DNA from: a bacterium
GTDB lineage: Bacteria > Bdellovibrionota_G > JALEGL01
Reading direction: 5' to 3'
Length of the DNA: 64,000 nt
NCBI GenBank assembly: GCA_022763185.1
Contig: JALEGL010000015.1
Coordinates: forward strand, 62,001-126,000
Below, one piece after another: positions 46,116-55,608 of the stretch (positions are counted from its first letter, which is position 1; each line of letters begins with the position of its first letter). Both the position numbers and the translations under genes were made by a program. The notes below the pieces were generated by a model that saw only the letters and a list, made by a program, of their open reading frames with translations, made no database searches and was not told the origin of the DNA.

Positions 46116-47078
46116 TTAATATTTTTGAATATTGGCTTTTCTACGTAAATCAATGACAAAACGTTCAAAAGCTTTAGCCAACAACTTACTTTCCTCTTGT
46201 TGCTTGTAAGCTTCAACCATGGCATCGCTGATTTCAATATCTACGTATTGTTTGTCTTTTAAAAATAAAAGATAAAAACCATTTTCATCTTCAATAACAC
46301 TACTCTTTTGGCCTGGCTCGAGTGACTCGGCTGCTTGTAAAATATTTTGCTTTAAATCTGTTTTTTTAACCACACCCAAGTAGCCTCCTTCAGTGGGAGC
46401 TGGACCTTCAGTATGTTTTTTTGCTTGCTTAATAAAGTCATTCTGGTTTTTAATTTTGCTGTTAATTTTTTGTACTTCCTTAAGACTGCTTGTTTGTCTG
46501 GCCTTAAAAAGCATATACAGCTCAAAAGCATTGTCTTTTTTTTCACTGGCTTGTTGTTGCTTTTTTTCTTCTAACACTTTTTTTATATTATCAACGCTTA
46601 AATCTTTAAGTTTTGGACGAATCAACCATGCCATCAAACGACCTTGCGCTTGTTGTTTAGCCAAGCTTTGTTTGTATTCTTCAAAAACAACCCCTTCTTG
46701 CTTTAGTGCAAACCGAAGTTCATCAATGTTTTTCATGCCATTTTGCTGCATGACTGATCTAAGCGATGCTTGAATGTCTGATTCAGAAGGACCAAAGCCA
46801 CGCTTTTCAATTTCTTGTTCAACCAACTTATCATTAATCAATTGGTCCATTACTTTAGTATTGAGCTCCTCTGTTGTAAGCGTTTTCAGATTAGGAGCCT
46901 GAGCAAGCATGCCACGCCTGGTTGATTCTAAGTCTGACATTAAAATAATTTCATTGTTCACTCTGGCAACTACTTTATCAATTACTTTTGCCCAAGCATG
47001 CTTGCCATGAAACATAGTAATTAACAGGCCAATACTACATAGTGTTGTGTTTAATTTAAATTTTTTCAATAAGTGCAT
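46116..47078 (-). CDS. surA: SurA-like periplasmic chaperone/peptidyl-prolyl isomerase
   Basis: A 320-residue protein with a signal peptide (ending HGKHAWA), started at ATG 47078. The SurA N-domain follows (DKVVARVNNEIILMSDLEST, then LINDKLVEQEIEKRG). One parvulin (PpiC) domain is present near residues 200-270 (GPAPTEGGYLGVVKK, SLEPGQKSSVIEDENGFYLL). E. coli SurA has two parvulin domains; this one has one. It would help fold outer-membrane proteins. It overlaps the preceding PpiC lipoprotein gene by 23 bases. Confidence 0.85.
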   Translation of the reverse strand: MHLLKKFKLNTTLCSIGLLITMFHGKHAWAKVIDKVVARVNNEIILMSDLESTRRGMLAQAPNLKTLTTEELNTKVMDQLINDKLVEQEIEKRGFGPSESDIQASLRSVMQQNGMKNIDELRFALKQEGVVFEEYKQSLAKQQAQGRLMAWLIRPKLKDLSVDNIKKVLEEKKQQQASEKKDNAFELYMLFKARQTSSLKEVQKINSKIKNQNDFIKQAKKHTEGPAPTEGGYLGVVKKTDLKQNILQAAESLEPGQKSSVIEDENGFYLLFLKDKQYVDIEISDAMVEAYKQQEESKLLAKAFERFVIDLRRKANIQKY

Positions 47079-47964
47079 AATTTCTTTCAATTTTTGTTTG
47101 TGAAAAAAAGTTCTGTTTCCATTCTAATAACACTTTTTCTTTCTTTTTTTCCAATAAAAGTGCATTTATTTCATCCTTCACATGTTCAAAGCTCGGTATA
47201 TAGGCTGGACGCACTTTAATCAACTTTACAATATGATAGCCGTAGTCAGACTTGATAATGCTACTGATACTGTCTTTTTTTGCGCTTCTCAAGTATTGCA
47301 CAATGGCTTTGGGTAGCAAATCAATTTCATACCATCTGGCTGGTGTATACCTGATATCTAAAACATCCATATCCACCTGCAAGGATTCAAAACCCTCCTC
47401 ACCTAGTTTTTTATAGGCATTAACGGCTTCTTGTTCATATTTACTTTCTAACATTTCCAGCATGTATTGTTTTTTTTGTTCAAATTTTTTTTTATTGTTT
47501 TTATAGAACACTTTGAGTTGCGCAACCGATGGCGGGCTGATGTCTTGGGTAATGGCTTGTTGCACTTTGGTCAATAGTAAAAAGCGTTTTATCTTTTCAT
47601 TGATTTGCTCAATTTCAAGTCCTTCTTCTTTTAAAGAGGCCGGCATGGACTCTTTTTGGGCATTGATTTCTTGTTGATTAACGTCAAGCCCTCTTTTTTT
47701 AGCTTCTAAAATAAGTGCAGTCTCTTCTATCAACTCATGGATCAGCATTTTTTTAAGTGCTTGTTTTTCTTCAGAGCCCAATACATCTAGGTTCAATTGG
47801 TATTCATTTATTTTTTGTTCAAAATCTTGGCGAGTTATTGAGTATCCATTGAGCTTGACCAGAACTGTTGCATGATCATTGCGCTCGCAAGAAAACAACA
47901 AGCCTAAGATAAAAAACACCATGGCAGGCCATGCTGGTGAGTTGTGTAAAGAAAGAGGTTTCAC
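47056..47964 (-). CDS. PpiC-type lipoprotein foldase
   Basis: A 302-residue lipoprotein (signal ending LGLLFSC). A helical SurA_N/trigger-like domain follows (VKLNGYSITRQDFEQKINEY, LIHELIEETALILEAKKRGL). The parvulin-like domain is at the C-terminal half (DSISSIIKSDYGYHIVKLIKVRPAYIPSF). The catalytic parvulin core looks shortened, so it may act more as a chaperone than an isomerase. It is the middle of three consecutive related genes and overlaps both neighbours. Confidence 0.82.
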   Translation of the reverse strand: MKPLSLHNSPAWPAMVFFILGLLFSCERNDHATVLVKLNGYSITRQDFEQKINEYQLNLDVLGSEEKQALKKMLIHELIEETALILEAKKRGLDVNQQEINAQKESMPASLKEEGLEIEQINEKIKRFLLLTKVQQAITQDISPPSVAQLKVFYKNNKKKFEQKKQYMLEMLESKYEQEAVNAYKKLGEEGFESLQVDMDVLDIRYTPARWYEIDLLPKAIVQYLRSAKKDSISSIIKSDYGYHIVKLIKVRPAYIPSFEHVKDEINALLLEKKKEKVLLEWKQNFFSQTKIERNYALIEKI

Positions 47965-48812
47965 TGCTGTGCTAATTTTTCAACGTTATTTTGCAAAACT
48001 TTGATCGATGCGTTGCTGCGCAATTCTACCAATTCATTTTCAAGATTTTTTTTGTTTTTTTGCTGTATCAAATGTTGGCGTATGTCTTTTGCAAAATGTT
48101 TTAAGTCTCTTTTGTCGCCAGTAAGAACAATAATATGATAACCAAATTGCGTTTTGATACTCTCTGAGACATCACCCACTTTTTCCAAAGCAAAACTGGT
48201 TTCTGTAAATTCTTTGACCATGGTTTTTCTATTAAAGTAGCCCAGATCACCACCGTTATTTTTAGTCCCTGGATCTTCTGAATGTTGCTTGGCCAATTGG
48301 GCAAAATAGTTTAATTTTGGATTGGCCAGATAGTCTTGTCGAATTTCTTTTATTTTAGCTTTTGCTTGTTCATCGGTTCTTCCAGAACCTTCTCCAGAAC
48401 GAATAAGAATATGACTGGCTCTAACCTGACTGAACAGGTCTTTATTCTGCTCAAAAAATTGAGCCACCTCTTTATCAGTTACATTAGCAAGCTTGGTATT
48501 GTAGCGTTCTTTTAGATACTCTCTTACCATCGCTTGCTTAACATCATAAGAACGCTCGTGAATCTTACTTTTGACTGCTTGCTGATACAAAAGCTCTTCA
48601 TCAATTAGATCTCTTAATAAATCTGTCCGGTTTTCCTGTTTCTCATAGTTTTTAACCGGAATTTCACTGACTTTGCTTAAAGCCATCTGGAAGTCTCTCA
48701 CTGTGACATGTCTTTTATTTACATGGGCCAACACTTCATCCCTTTGCGAACGCATACCGCAAGAACTCAATGAAAGGGCTAAAAAGAATATTAAAATTGG
48801 TTTTGCCTTCAT
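47961..48812 (-). CDS. PpiC-type lipoprotein peptidyl-prolyl isomerase (PrsA-like)
   Basis: A 283-residue lipoprotein (signal ending ALSLSSC). The ATG at 48812 is chosen over an in-frame GTG nine codons earlier because it gives a compact signal peptide. A helical domain with VNKRHVTVRDFQMAL and LIDEELLYQQAV is followed by a full parvulin domain: VRASHILIRSGEG, AKQHSEDPGTKNNGGDLGYF, and SESIKTQFGYHIIVLTG. This is the most complete isomerase of the three. It heads the operon with the second PpiC gene, the SurA-like gene and pdxA. Confidence 0.88.
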   Translation of the reverse strand: MKAKPILIFFLALSLSSCGMRSQRDEVLAHVNKRHVTVRDFQMALSKVSEIPVKNYEKQENRTDLLRDLIDEELLYQQAVKSKIHERSYDVKQAMVREYLKERYNTKLANVTDKEVAQFFEQNKDLFSQVRASHILIRSGEGSGRTDEQAKAKIKEIRQDYLANPKLNYFAQLAKQHSEDPGTKNNGGDLGYFNRKTMVKEFTETSFALEKVGDVSESIKTQFGYHIIVLTGDKRDLKHFAKDIRQHLIQQKNKKNLENELVELRSNASIKVLQNNVEKLAQQ

Positions 48813-48989
48813 AACTGTGCTGCATAATATACGGGCCACCGTACTTTTTCAACATATACAGCTTAAAATTATGCTAATCTTTTCTTCATGGTCTTAAACC
48901 TGTATTCTTGAACTGGGTAGACTGCAGGTTATAATAACAAAGCTTGACTATGAATTGAGTTTTAAAGTGATTTATTATAGAAACAGTGC

Positions 48990-51032
48990 ATGAAAACTAT
49001 AATTTTTACCCTATCTTTTTTTTTATCTTGTACCACTTTGCTTCAGTGCGCTTCATCCAAAAAAATCAACCCTGTTGAGCAATACATGACACGATCAGGT
49101 TTAAACTACCAACATTTTAATAAGAACATTCGCCCGCAAGATGACTTGTATAGCTTTGTCAATGGCCACTGGATGGATACCTATAAACTCCCTGCTGACA
49201 AATCAAACTTTGGTGCATTTGGCGAGCTGCATGAGCAATCCAGAAAAGATGTCAAAGCAATTATTGAAGACGCTTCAAAGCAAGACAGCAAGAATGCTAA
49301 AAACGTAGCTGCACTTTATCAAAGCTATATGAATAAAAAATTACTGAATAAAAAAGGCTATACCCCACTTAAAAAAGAGCTTGCTGCCATTGATGCAATT
49401 GAAAATCTAAAATCACTTTCTGCGTACATGGGCACCTCTCAAATTATATCTGAAGCACCCTTTAGTTTTTACGTTTATGCAGACAAAAAGAACCCGGATG
49501 TTAACGTTTTATACCTTCATCAATCTGGTCTTGGTCTTCCCAATCGAGACTTTTATTTTGAAAAAGATAAAAAAAGTGAGTCTATTCGTAGTGCTTATGT
49601 TGCATACATTCAAGATCTCTTAAGCAAAATAAATTATCCCAAGCCTGAAAAAACTGCTCAAGCCATTATGGCACTTGAAACCCAGTTGGCTCAGCATCAG
49701 TGGACCAAGGAAAAGTTGCGTGACCCCATTGCTCAATACAATCCTAAACAAGCAAAAGATATTAAAAAACTTTTATCCAATTTGGATTGGGACGCTTGGC
49801 TGCAAACAGCAACCCTGCCAAAAAATTTAGATGGCGCAATTGTTGCTCAAGTAGACTACTTTAAAAAGCTCAATGATATGATTACAGACGTAGCTTTAGA
49901 CCAGTGGAAAGCCTATTTCACCTGGCACATGATTAATTCTAAAGCGGACTATCTATCCCAAGACTTTGCCAAAGCAAAATTCAACTTTTATGCTGGCGTT
50001 TTAAAAGGCGTTAAAAAACAAGAGCCGCGTTGGAAAAGAGCGGTTAATTTGGTCAATGCCTCTTTGGGTGAAGCTGTGGGCGAGATGTACGTTAAAAAAC
50101 ATTTTCCTGCTGAATCTAAAAAACAGATGAATATCCTGGTTGAAAACCTAAGAAAAGCCTATGCGCAATCCATCAAAGAGCTGGACTGGATGGGTGAATC
50201 CACCAAAAAACAAGCTTTGATCAAACTGAAACAATTCACGCCCAAAGTAGGTTACCCCAACACATGGATCAACTATGATTCACTAGAGCTTTCTGAAGAT
50301 AGTTTATTTGCAAACATGCAGGCCATTACTGTATTTGATGCACAAAGAAACATCAACAAACTCGGTAAACCGGTGGACCGAGAAGAATGGTTCATGACCC
50401 CGCAAACGGTCAACGCCTACTATAGTCCAGTGATGAACGAGATTGTATTTCCGGCTGCTATTTTACAAGCCCCTTTTTTCAATCCGCAGGCAGATGATGC
50501 CGTCAATTATGGCGCCATTGGCGCTGTGATTGGTCATGAAATGGGTCATGGTTTTGATGATAAAGGATCCTTGTATAATGGCAAAGGCGAGTTAAAAAAC
50601 TGGTGGACAGAACAAGACAAACAAGCCTTTAAAAAGAAAACTGAAAAATTGGTTGCGCAATTCAATGCCTTTACCGTGCTTGATGGTGAACTGCATGTCA
50701 ACGGTGAATTCACCCAAGGCGAAAACATTGGCGACTTAAGCGGCTTGACTATAGCTTATAAAGCTTATCGTTTATCACTCAATGGCAAAGAAGCCCCTGT
50801 GATTGATGGCTATACCGGTGATCAACGCTTTTTTATGGGTTGGTCACAGGTATGGCGGCGTAAATTTACCGATGAAGCTTTGGCTGACCGGATTAAAACT
50901 GACCCGCATGCGCCTTCAGAGTTTAGAACCAATGGCACCGTGATGAACATGCCGGAGTTTATGCAAGCCTTTGATGTAAAGCCAAGCGATAAACTTTACC
51001 GTGAACCCAAAGACCGGGTGAAAATTTGGTAA
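48990..51032 (+). CDS. M13-family zinc endopeptidase (neprilysin/PepO-like)
   Basis: A 680-residue lipoprotein (signal ending TLLQC). The N-terminal M13 domain has PQDDLYSFVNGHWMDTYKLP. The catalytic domain has NAYYSPVMNEIVFPAAILQ, the zinc motif VIGHEMGHGFDDKGS, the third ligand region GENIGDLSGL and the C-terminal RTNGTVMNMPEFMQAFDVK. It cleaves peptides on or outside the cell surface. Monocistronic, read away from the PpiC operon. Confidence 0.95.
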   Translation: MKTIIFTLSFFLSCTTLLQCASSKKINPVEQYMTRSGLNYQHFNKNIRPQDDLYSFVNGHWMDTYKLPADKSNFGAFGELHEQSRKDVKAIIEDASKQDSKNAKNVAALYQSYMNKKLLNKKGYTPLKKELAAIDAIENLKSLSAYMGTSQIISEAPFSFYVYADKKNPDVNVLYLHQSGLGLPNRDFYFEKDKKSESIRSAYVAYIQDLLSKINYPKPEKTAQAIMALETQLAQHQWTKEKLRDPIAQYNPKQAKDIKKLLSNLDWDAWLQTATLPKNLDGAIVAQVDYFKKLNDMITDVALDQWKAYFTWHMINSKADYLSQDFAKAKFNFYAGVLKGVKKQEPRWKRAVNLVNASLGEAVGEMYVKKHFPAESKKQMNILVENLRKAYAQSIKELDWMGESTKKQALIKLKQFTPKVGYPNTWINYDSLELSEDSLFANMQAITVFDAQRNINKLGKPVDREEWFMTPQTVNAYYSPVMNEIVFPAAILQAPFFNPQADDAVNYGAIGAVIGHEMGHGFDDKGSLYNGKGELKNWWTEQDKQAFKKKTEKLVAQFNAFTVLDGELHVNGEFTQGENIGDLSGLTIAYKAYRLSLNGKEAPVIDGYTGDQRFFMGWSQVWRRKFTDEALADRIKTDPHAPSEFRTNGTVMNMPEFMQAFDVKPSDKLYREPKDRVKIW

Positions 51033-51042
51033 GCTTTTAAAC

Positions 51043-54000
51043 CTAAACCACGCTTTCTAAAAAAGCCTTGGTTTCTTTAAAGGCGTCCATGTCATGGTCA
51101 ATGGATATGCTTAAACGCTGATCGGGGTGCAATTGAATTTTTTCATTGCGCTTGACCTGCTTTAAAAGCTTATCCATATTGATCGGGGCTTTGTCACTAA
51201 ACTCTATGCTTGGGCCTTCATCAGAGATCCTTAAAACGCTTACACCACAATTTTTAGCAACAATTTTTAGTTGAATAACCTCAACTAAATTTTCTACGGT
51301 TCTTGGAATAGGCCCAAATCTATCTCTTACCTCAGTAATCAAGCTTTCTAAGGCTTGTTCATCTTTGGCTGCAGAAAACCGTTTATACAGAACCAGCCGC
51401 TCACCGGTATCTCTAACATACTCCTCAGGAAAATATGCTGGGAGCGTGGTTTGAATTTCTGGTTCAATTTCTTCAGGCTGCTCTTCTTCACCTTTGAGTT
51501 TGCGCACTTCTCTTTCTAATAAAGAGGCATAGAGTTCAAAACCTATTTCTGCTACATGTCCTGATTGAGCAGAACCCAACATATTGCCTGCCCCTCTAAT
51601 TTCCAAGTCATGCATGGCTATTTTTAAACCAGACCCCAAATCGGTAAAACGTTGAAGAGCCTTAAGCCGTTTTAAAGCATCACTGCTGATAATCTCTTCT
51701 CCAGGAATCATCAAGTAGGTATACGCTTCTCTATCAGAACGCCCAACCCTACCTCTTAATTGATACAGCTGTGCCAGGCCAAAGCAATCGGCTCTGTTGA
51801 TGATCATGGTATTGGCATTGGGAACATCAACACCCGATTCAATAATGGTGGTGCTGAGCAAAACATCAAACTCTTTTTTAATAAAGCCCAGCATTTTTTG
51901 TTCAAGCATTTTTTCATCCATTTGGCCGTGGGCAAATTCAATTTTGGCTTCTGGCACCAGCGTTTTTAGATGCAACCACTGAGCTTCCATCGTATCAACT
52001 CTGTTGTGTAAAAAGAAGACCTGTCCTTTTCTGGCCAACTCTTTTCTGATGGCATCCCTTATCAAGGCATCGTCATTTTTACATAAAAATGTTTTCACGG
52101 CTTTACGGTCCAAGGGAGGCGTATTGATAATGGATAGATCTCTAATCCCGGTCATGGATAGTTGTAAAGTTCTGGGAATTGGGGTTGCTGTTAAGGTAAG
52201 AACATTAACTTGATTGCGATAACTTTTGATGGTCTCTTTATGTTTTACCCCAAAACGATGCTCTTCATCTAAAACCAGCAAACCCAGGTTTTTAAATTTG
52301 ATATCTTTGGACAGCAAACGATGAGTACCGACGACAATATCCAGTTCACCCTGAGCCAATTGTTCTATGATCTTTTTTTGAGCCGCCTTTGTTTGAAACC
52401 GGCTTAAAAAATCAACCTTAACTGGATAGCCTTGCATGCGCTCTTTAAAGGTTTCATAATGTTGTTGACATAAAATGGTTGTCGGCACCAATACTGCGGT
52501 TTGCTTACCTTCCTCTACGGTTCTAAATGCTGCGCGTAAGGCAATTTCAGTTTTACCAAAACCCACATCACCACACACCAGCCTGTCCATGGGCTTTGCA
52601 CTTTCCAGATCTTGTGCAATGTCATCTATGGTTTTGAGTTGGTCCGGGGTTTCTTCAAAAGGAAAATCACTTTCAAAGGCTTTGTACATTTCATCTGCAG
52701 CTTGGTAAGCTTTACCACTGGCCAACTGCCTCTTGGCATAAAGCTCTATCAGCTCTTGCGCCATTTCTTCCACGGCTTTTTTGGCTTTGGCTTTGGTTTT
52801 TTCCCAGGTAGAATTTTGACCTAATTTGTCGAGTGTTGGTTTACGTCCTTCACCGCCAACATATTTGTGAATTCTGTTGAGTCTATAAACAGGCAAAAAC
52901 AATTTATCCTGACCGGCATATTCTATTCTTAAAAAATCATTTTCTAAGTCATTGAACTTGATTCGCTCTAAGCCTTGATAAACTCCTACCCCATGGTCAA
53001 TATGAACAATGAAGTCGCCCTTGCTTAAATCTTGTAGAGAATTAAACTGCTGCGCTGCTTGTACTTTTTGCTCAACCACTTTCTTTTTTGAACCAAAGAT
53101 ATCTTTGCTGCTGATGAACACTTCATGACCGTCATGATCTATAAAACTCTCAGATAAATAGCCCTGCAACAATGTGATGTCCGTTTTTTTAGAATCATTA
53201 GCTGACTGTGATGTGTTGTTTAATTTTAAGGCAGCTGAAAATTCATGCTGTTGTAAAATTTTCTTTAACTTATGTGCATCACTCTCTTGTTCACAGACAA
53301 CAGTCATTGATCTAGCATTATCTCTTTGTTCAGCAATAAAGTTTAGCAAAGGCTTTAAAGGCTCTTGCTTTTTATGTTCAATTTTAAGGGCTTGACGGAG
53401 CTCTATCAAACCGGCAATATTTTTTTTAATTGTTTTATTCAGCGTTGTGCTTTCACTGTTGCTTTGAATATCTTGTAAAACAACTCTTGATTGCTCACCC
53501 CATAACTTAAAATTTTTTTCTGCTTCAATAAAATGTTCTTGCGGATAACACCGCACCTCTTCTTGATCTTGTTGCGCACCTTTTTCCTCAAGTCTGTCCA
53601 TCAACTTTTTTTGGTTCCGGTTTAAAACCATGGGATCTATGCTTACCCAAACAGCCTGGGCATCTTCTTTGATATAATCTAAAATACTGTGCCGCTCTGG
53701 ATAAAACACCGGTAACAAGTCATGGTAAATGGGCAGATAACGCTGCTCGTCCAGTGCCAATAAAATATTGGTTCTTTTAGACGCCGGAATTTCTCTAGCA
53801 TCCACATAAGCTTTAATATTTTTTCTAGCTGTTTGGCATACTGCTTTGGATAATAAAATTTCAGAAGAAGGAGTAAGGTTAATCTTACTCTCCTGATCAA
53901 TTGACGTTTGATTAAACAGATCAAAACTACGAATGCTTTCAATTTCATCGCCAAAAAACTCTATTCTGTGCGGTTGTTGCGCTTGACTCAAAAAAACATC

Positions 54001-54489
54001 TACAATAGCGCCACGCACAGAAAATTGTCCTTTACCATCAATTTGCGATACTTGATCATAGCCTGCTGATATCAGGTTCTCTATCAATACTTGTCTATCG
54101 ACCTCTTCTCCAACAGACAAGCTTAAGCTGCTTGACTTTAGTACAGGAATGGGAAGGGTTATTTGCGATAATGCATTGACAGGCACAAGGACAATATCTG
54201 CTTTTTTTTGCAATAAGGCATGCAGCACCTTAATTCTATCCTGCATGTCGCGTTGATCTTCTAAAAAATGTCTGGATTTAAACAAGCTTTCTTTGGCAGG
54301 GTAAGCCAAAATTTGAATTTTTTGGTTTTTTTTCTGGTACTGAGAAAAAAAACGAAGATCCTCAAAAATATTTTGTAGGGTGGTTTCATCAGGCAGTACT
54401 AAAATATGTTGTTGACCCGGTTGATAAACCTGCTCTAAAAAAATTTTAGCATACGCAGGACCCAACAAGCCTGTAAATACTGTTTTCAT
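51043..54489 (-). CDS. mfd: Transcription-repair coupling factor
   Basis: A 1148-residue SF2 translocase that removes stalled RNA polymerase and recruits UvrA. The UvrB-homology region is at the N-terminus (FSVRGAIVDVF, IEFFGDEIESIR). The RNA-polymerase interaction domain has KGDFIVHIDHGVGVYQGLE. The motor has CGDVGFGKTEIALRAAF, LDEEHRFGVKHKE, LTLTATPIPRTLQL and QLRGRVGRSDREAYTYLM. The C-terminal autoinhibitory domain is present. Its partner UvrA is encoded 10 kb away. Confidence 0.97.
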   Translation of the reverse strand: MKTVFTGLLGPAYAKIFLEQVYQPGQQHILVLPDETTLQNIFEDLRFFSQYQKKNQKIQILAYPAKESLFKSRHFLEDQRDMQDRIKVLHALLQKKADIVLVPVNALSQITLPIPVLKSSSLSLSVGEEVDRQVLIENLISAGYDQVSQIDGKGQFSVRGAIVDVFLSQAQQPHRIEFFGDEIESIRSFDLFNQTSIDQESKINLTPSSEILLSKAVCQTARKNIKAYVDAREIPASKRTNILLALDEQRYLPIYHDLLPVFYPERHSILDYIKEDAQAVWVSIDPMVLNRNQKKLMDRLEEKGAQQDQEEVRCYPQEHFIEAEKNFKLWGEQSRVVLQDIQSNSESTTLNKTIKKNIAGLIELRQALKIEHKKQEPLKPLLNFIAEQRDNARSMTVVCEQESDAHKLKKILQQHEFSAALKLNNTSQSANDSKKTDITLLQGYLSESFIDHDGHEVFISSKDIFGSKKKVVEQKVQAAQQFNSLQDLSKGDFIVHIDHGVGVYQGLERIKFNDLENDFLRIEYAGQDKLFLPVYRLNRIHKYVGGEGRKPTLDKLGQNSTWEKTKAKAKKAVEEMAQELIELYAKRQLASGKAYQAADEMYKAFESDFPFEETPDQLKTIDDIAQDLESAKPMDRLVCGDVGFGKTEIALRAAFRTVEEGKQTAVLVPTTILCQQHYETFKERMQGYPVKVDFLSRFQTKAAQKKIIEQLAQGELDIVVGTHRLLSKDIKFKNLGLLVLDEEHRFGVKHKETIKSYRNQVNVLTLTATPIPRTLQLSMTGIRDLSIINTPPLDRKAVKTFLCKNDDALIRDAIRKELARKGQVFFLHNRVDTMEAQWLHLKTLVPEAKIEFAHGQMDEKMLEQKMLGFIKKEFDVLLSTTIIESGVDVPNANTMIINRADCFGLAQLYQLRGRVGRSDREAYTYLMIPGEEIISSDALKRLKALQRFTDLGSGLKIAMHDLEIRGAGNMLGSAQSGHVAEIGFELYASLLEREVRKLKGEEEQPEEIEPEIQTTLPAYFPEEYVRDTGERLVLYKRFSAAKDEQALESLITEVRDRFGPIPRTVENLVEVIQLKIVAKNCGVSVLRISDEGPSIEFSDKAPINMDKLLKQVKRNEKIQLHPDQRLSISIDHDMDAFKETKAFLESVV

Positions 54490-54619
54490 ATGCTGTGCCT
54501 GTATCCCCTAAATTGATCGTGAGGTCAATTGAAAAGCTCTGCCTTGTTTTAGACCTTAACACCCAAAAGAATCTCACAGAAGCTAGGAACATAAATTAAC
54601 ATTTTTATACCTTCATGCT

Positions 54620-55483
54620 ATGCTGACAAGATTAAGTATGCAATTAATTAACAGTGGAAAATACATCTTAAAATTTTACTTTTCTGACCCTGGCGCCAGC
54701 CCGGCATGGGTCTCAAAGTCATTTGATTATATTGATAACCTCCCTGATCATCATAGACAATCCCTGATAGATATCCATTTTAAAAATGATGGTGCCGATG
54801 TTCCTTTAGCCTTCATCAATTTGGCCAAACTGGGATTTATGGCTTTAGAAAAACGTTTTGAAAGTTCTGATCAATCCTTGAAACTTGATGATCTTGACCA
54901 AGAGTTCATTGTTCTAAAGGAAAAAATAGACTCTTTTGTTAAGCAAAACAACTTTGGCACTGAGCGTGTACAGTTCTACAGCCAAGAAATGGAAAACTTA
55001 GAAAGCCAAGTTAATTCTTTTTCAAAAAAGCTTAAAGAATCAAAAAGTTTATTTTATAGAAAAAAAGATAAACAAGAAAAACCTAAAAAAACAAAAGCAC
55101 ATACGACACCCTCTAAAAAATCCAATTCTAGATTGATGTTTCTGTTTTCTATTTTTTTAATTGTTTCCGGTATTGTTTTTTTCAAACCAATTTCAACCTT
55201 TGTATGGCAAATGTTTATTGGTTCCAGCGTAGAACAGATCAGCACTGAGTTAAAAGTATCCAAACATAGCATTGAGGGAAGACGTCTAACTCTTTTTGTT
55301 TCAGAGATGGAATTAAAATCAAAATCTTACAGTGAACTAAGAAATATTTTACAAACCATGTTAGAGAGATCTTTTGACAAAGGTTTTGAAAACTTTACAG
55401 TTAAAACCCTTGAAAATAAAGTCGTAGCAAAAAATATTTTGTCTAATAATAAACCTTCTCTTTATTTGTTTTATACACCATAA
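54620..55483 (+). CDS. Membrane-anchored protein of unknown function
   Basis: A 287-residue protein. The N-terminal ~150 residues are soluble and end in a charged coiled-coil-like segment (FYSQEMENLESQVNSFSKKL, then a Lys-rich stretch). A single transmembrane helix follows near residues 172-192 (LMFLFSIFLIVSGIVFFKPI), with ~95 residues beyond it, probably periplasmic. ATG 54638 is an alternative start. I recognise no family. It lies upstream of pilin 2 but is separated by a palindromic terminator. A pilus-assembly role is possible by position only. Confidence 0.6.
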   Translation: MLTRLSMQLINSGKYILKFYFSDPGASPAWVSKSFDYIDNLPDHHRQSLIDIHFKNDGADVPLAFINLAKLGFMALEKRFESSDQSLKLDDLDQEFIVLKEKIDSFVKQNNFGTERVQFYSQEMENLESQVNSFSKKLKESKSLFYRKKDKQEKPKKTKAHTTPSKKSNSRLMFLFSIFLIVSGIVFFKPISTFVWQMFIGSSVEQISTELKVSKHSIEGRRLTLFVSEMELKSKSYSELRNILQTMLERSFDKGFENFTVKTLENKVVAKNILSNNKPSLYLFYTP

Positions 55484-55501
55484 AACTTAAGTTTTATGGT
55501 G
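55476..55501. terminator. Perfect palindrome at the end of the preceding gene
   Basis: CACCATAAAACTT and its exact reverse complement lie back to back (13 + 13 bases), overlapping the stop codon of the gene ending at 55483. As RNA it forms an 11-bp stem with a 4-base loop. The following T tract is weak (CAACTTTTA), so it may be a terminator or a protein-binding site. Confidence 0.55.
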
Positions 55502-55573
55502 CAACTTTTATTGCAAAAAACCAAACAACTTTAGTTTACATTTTTTGTGTCAATAAAAATATATATGTTCCGT

Positions 55574-55602
55574 TGTTTTTTAGGCACCCTTTTTTGTATA
55601 AT
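55574..55602 (+). promoter_or_regulatory. Promoter of pilin 2
   Basis: TATAAT (55597-55602) with a weak -35 (TTGTTT, 55574-55579) at 17 bases. The start codon at 55609 is 6 bases after the -10 box and no ribosome site exists, implying a leaderless mRNA. The sequence GTTCCGTTG just upstream (55567-55575) recurs at 842-850, ahead of pilin 1. Confidence 0.5.
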
Positions 55603-55608
55603 ATATGC

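Noticed and set aside
55567-55602. Sigma-54-type promoter for pilin 2 (GGCAC...TTG)
   Set aside because: The spacing is one base too long and the -12 GC is missing; TATAAT explains the site better.
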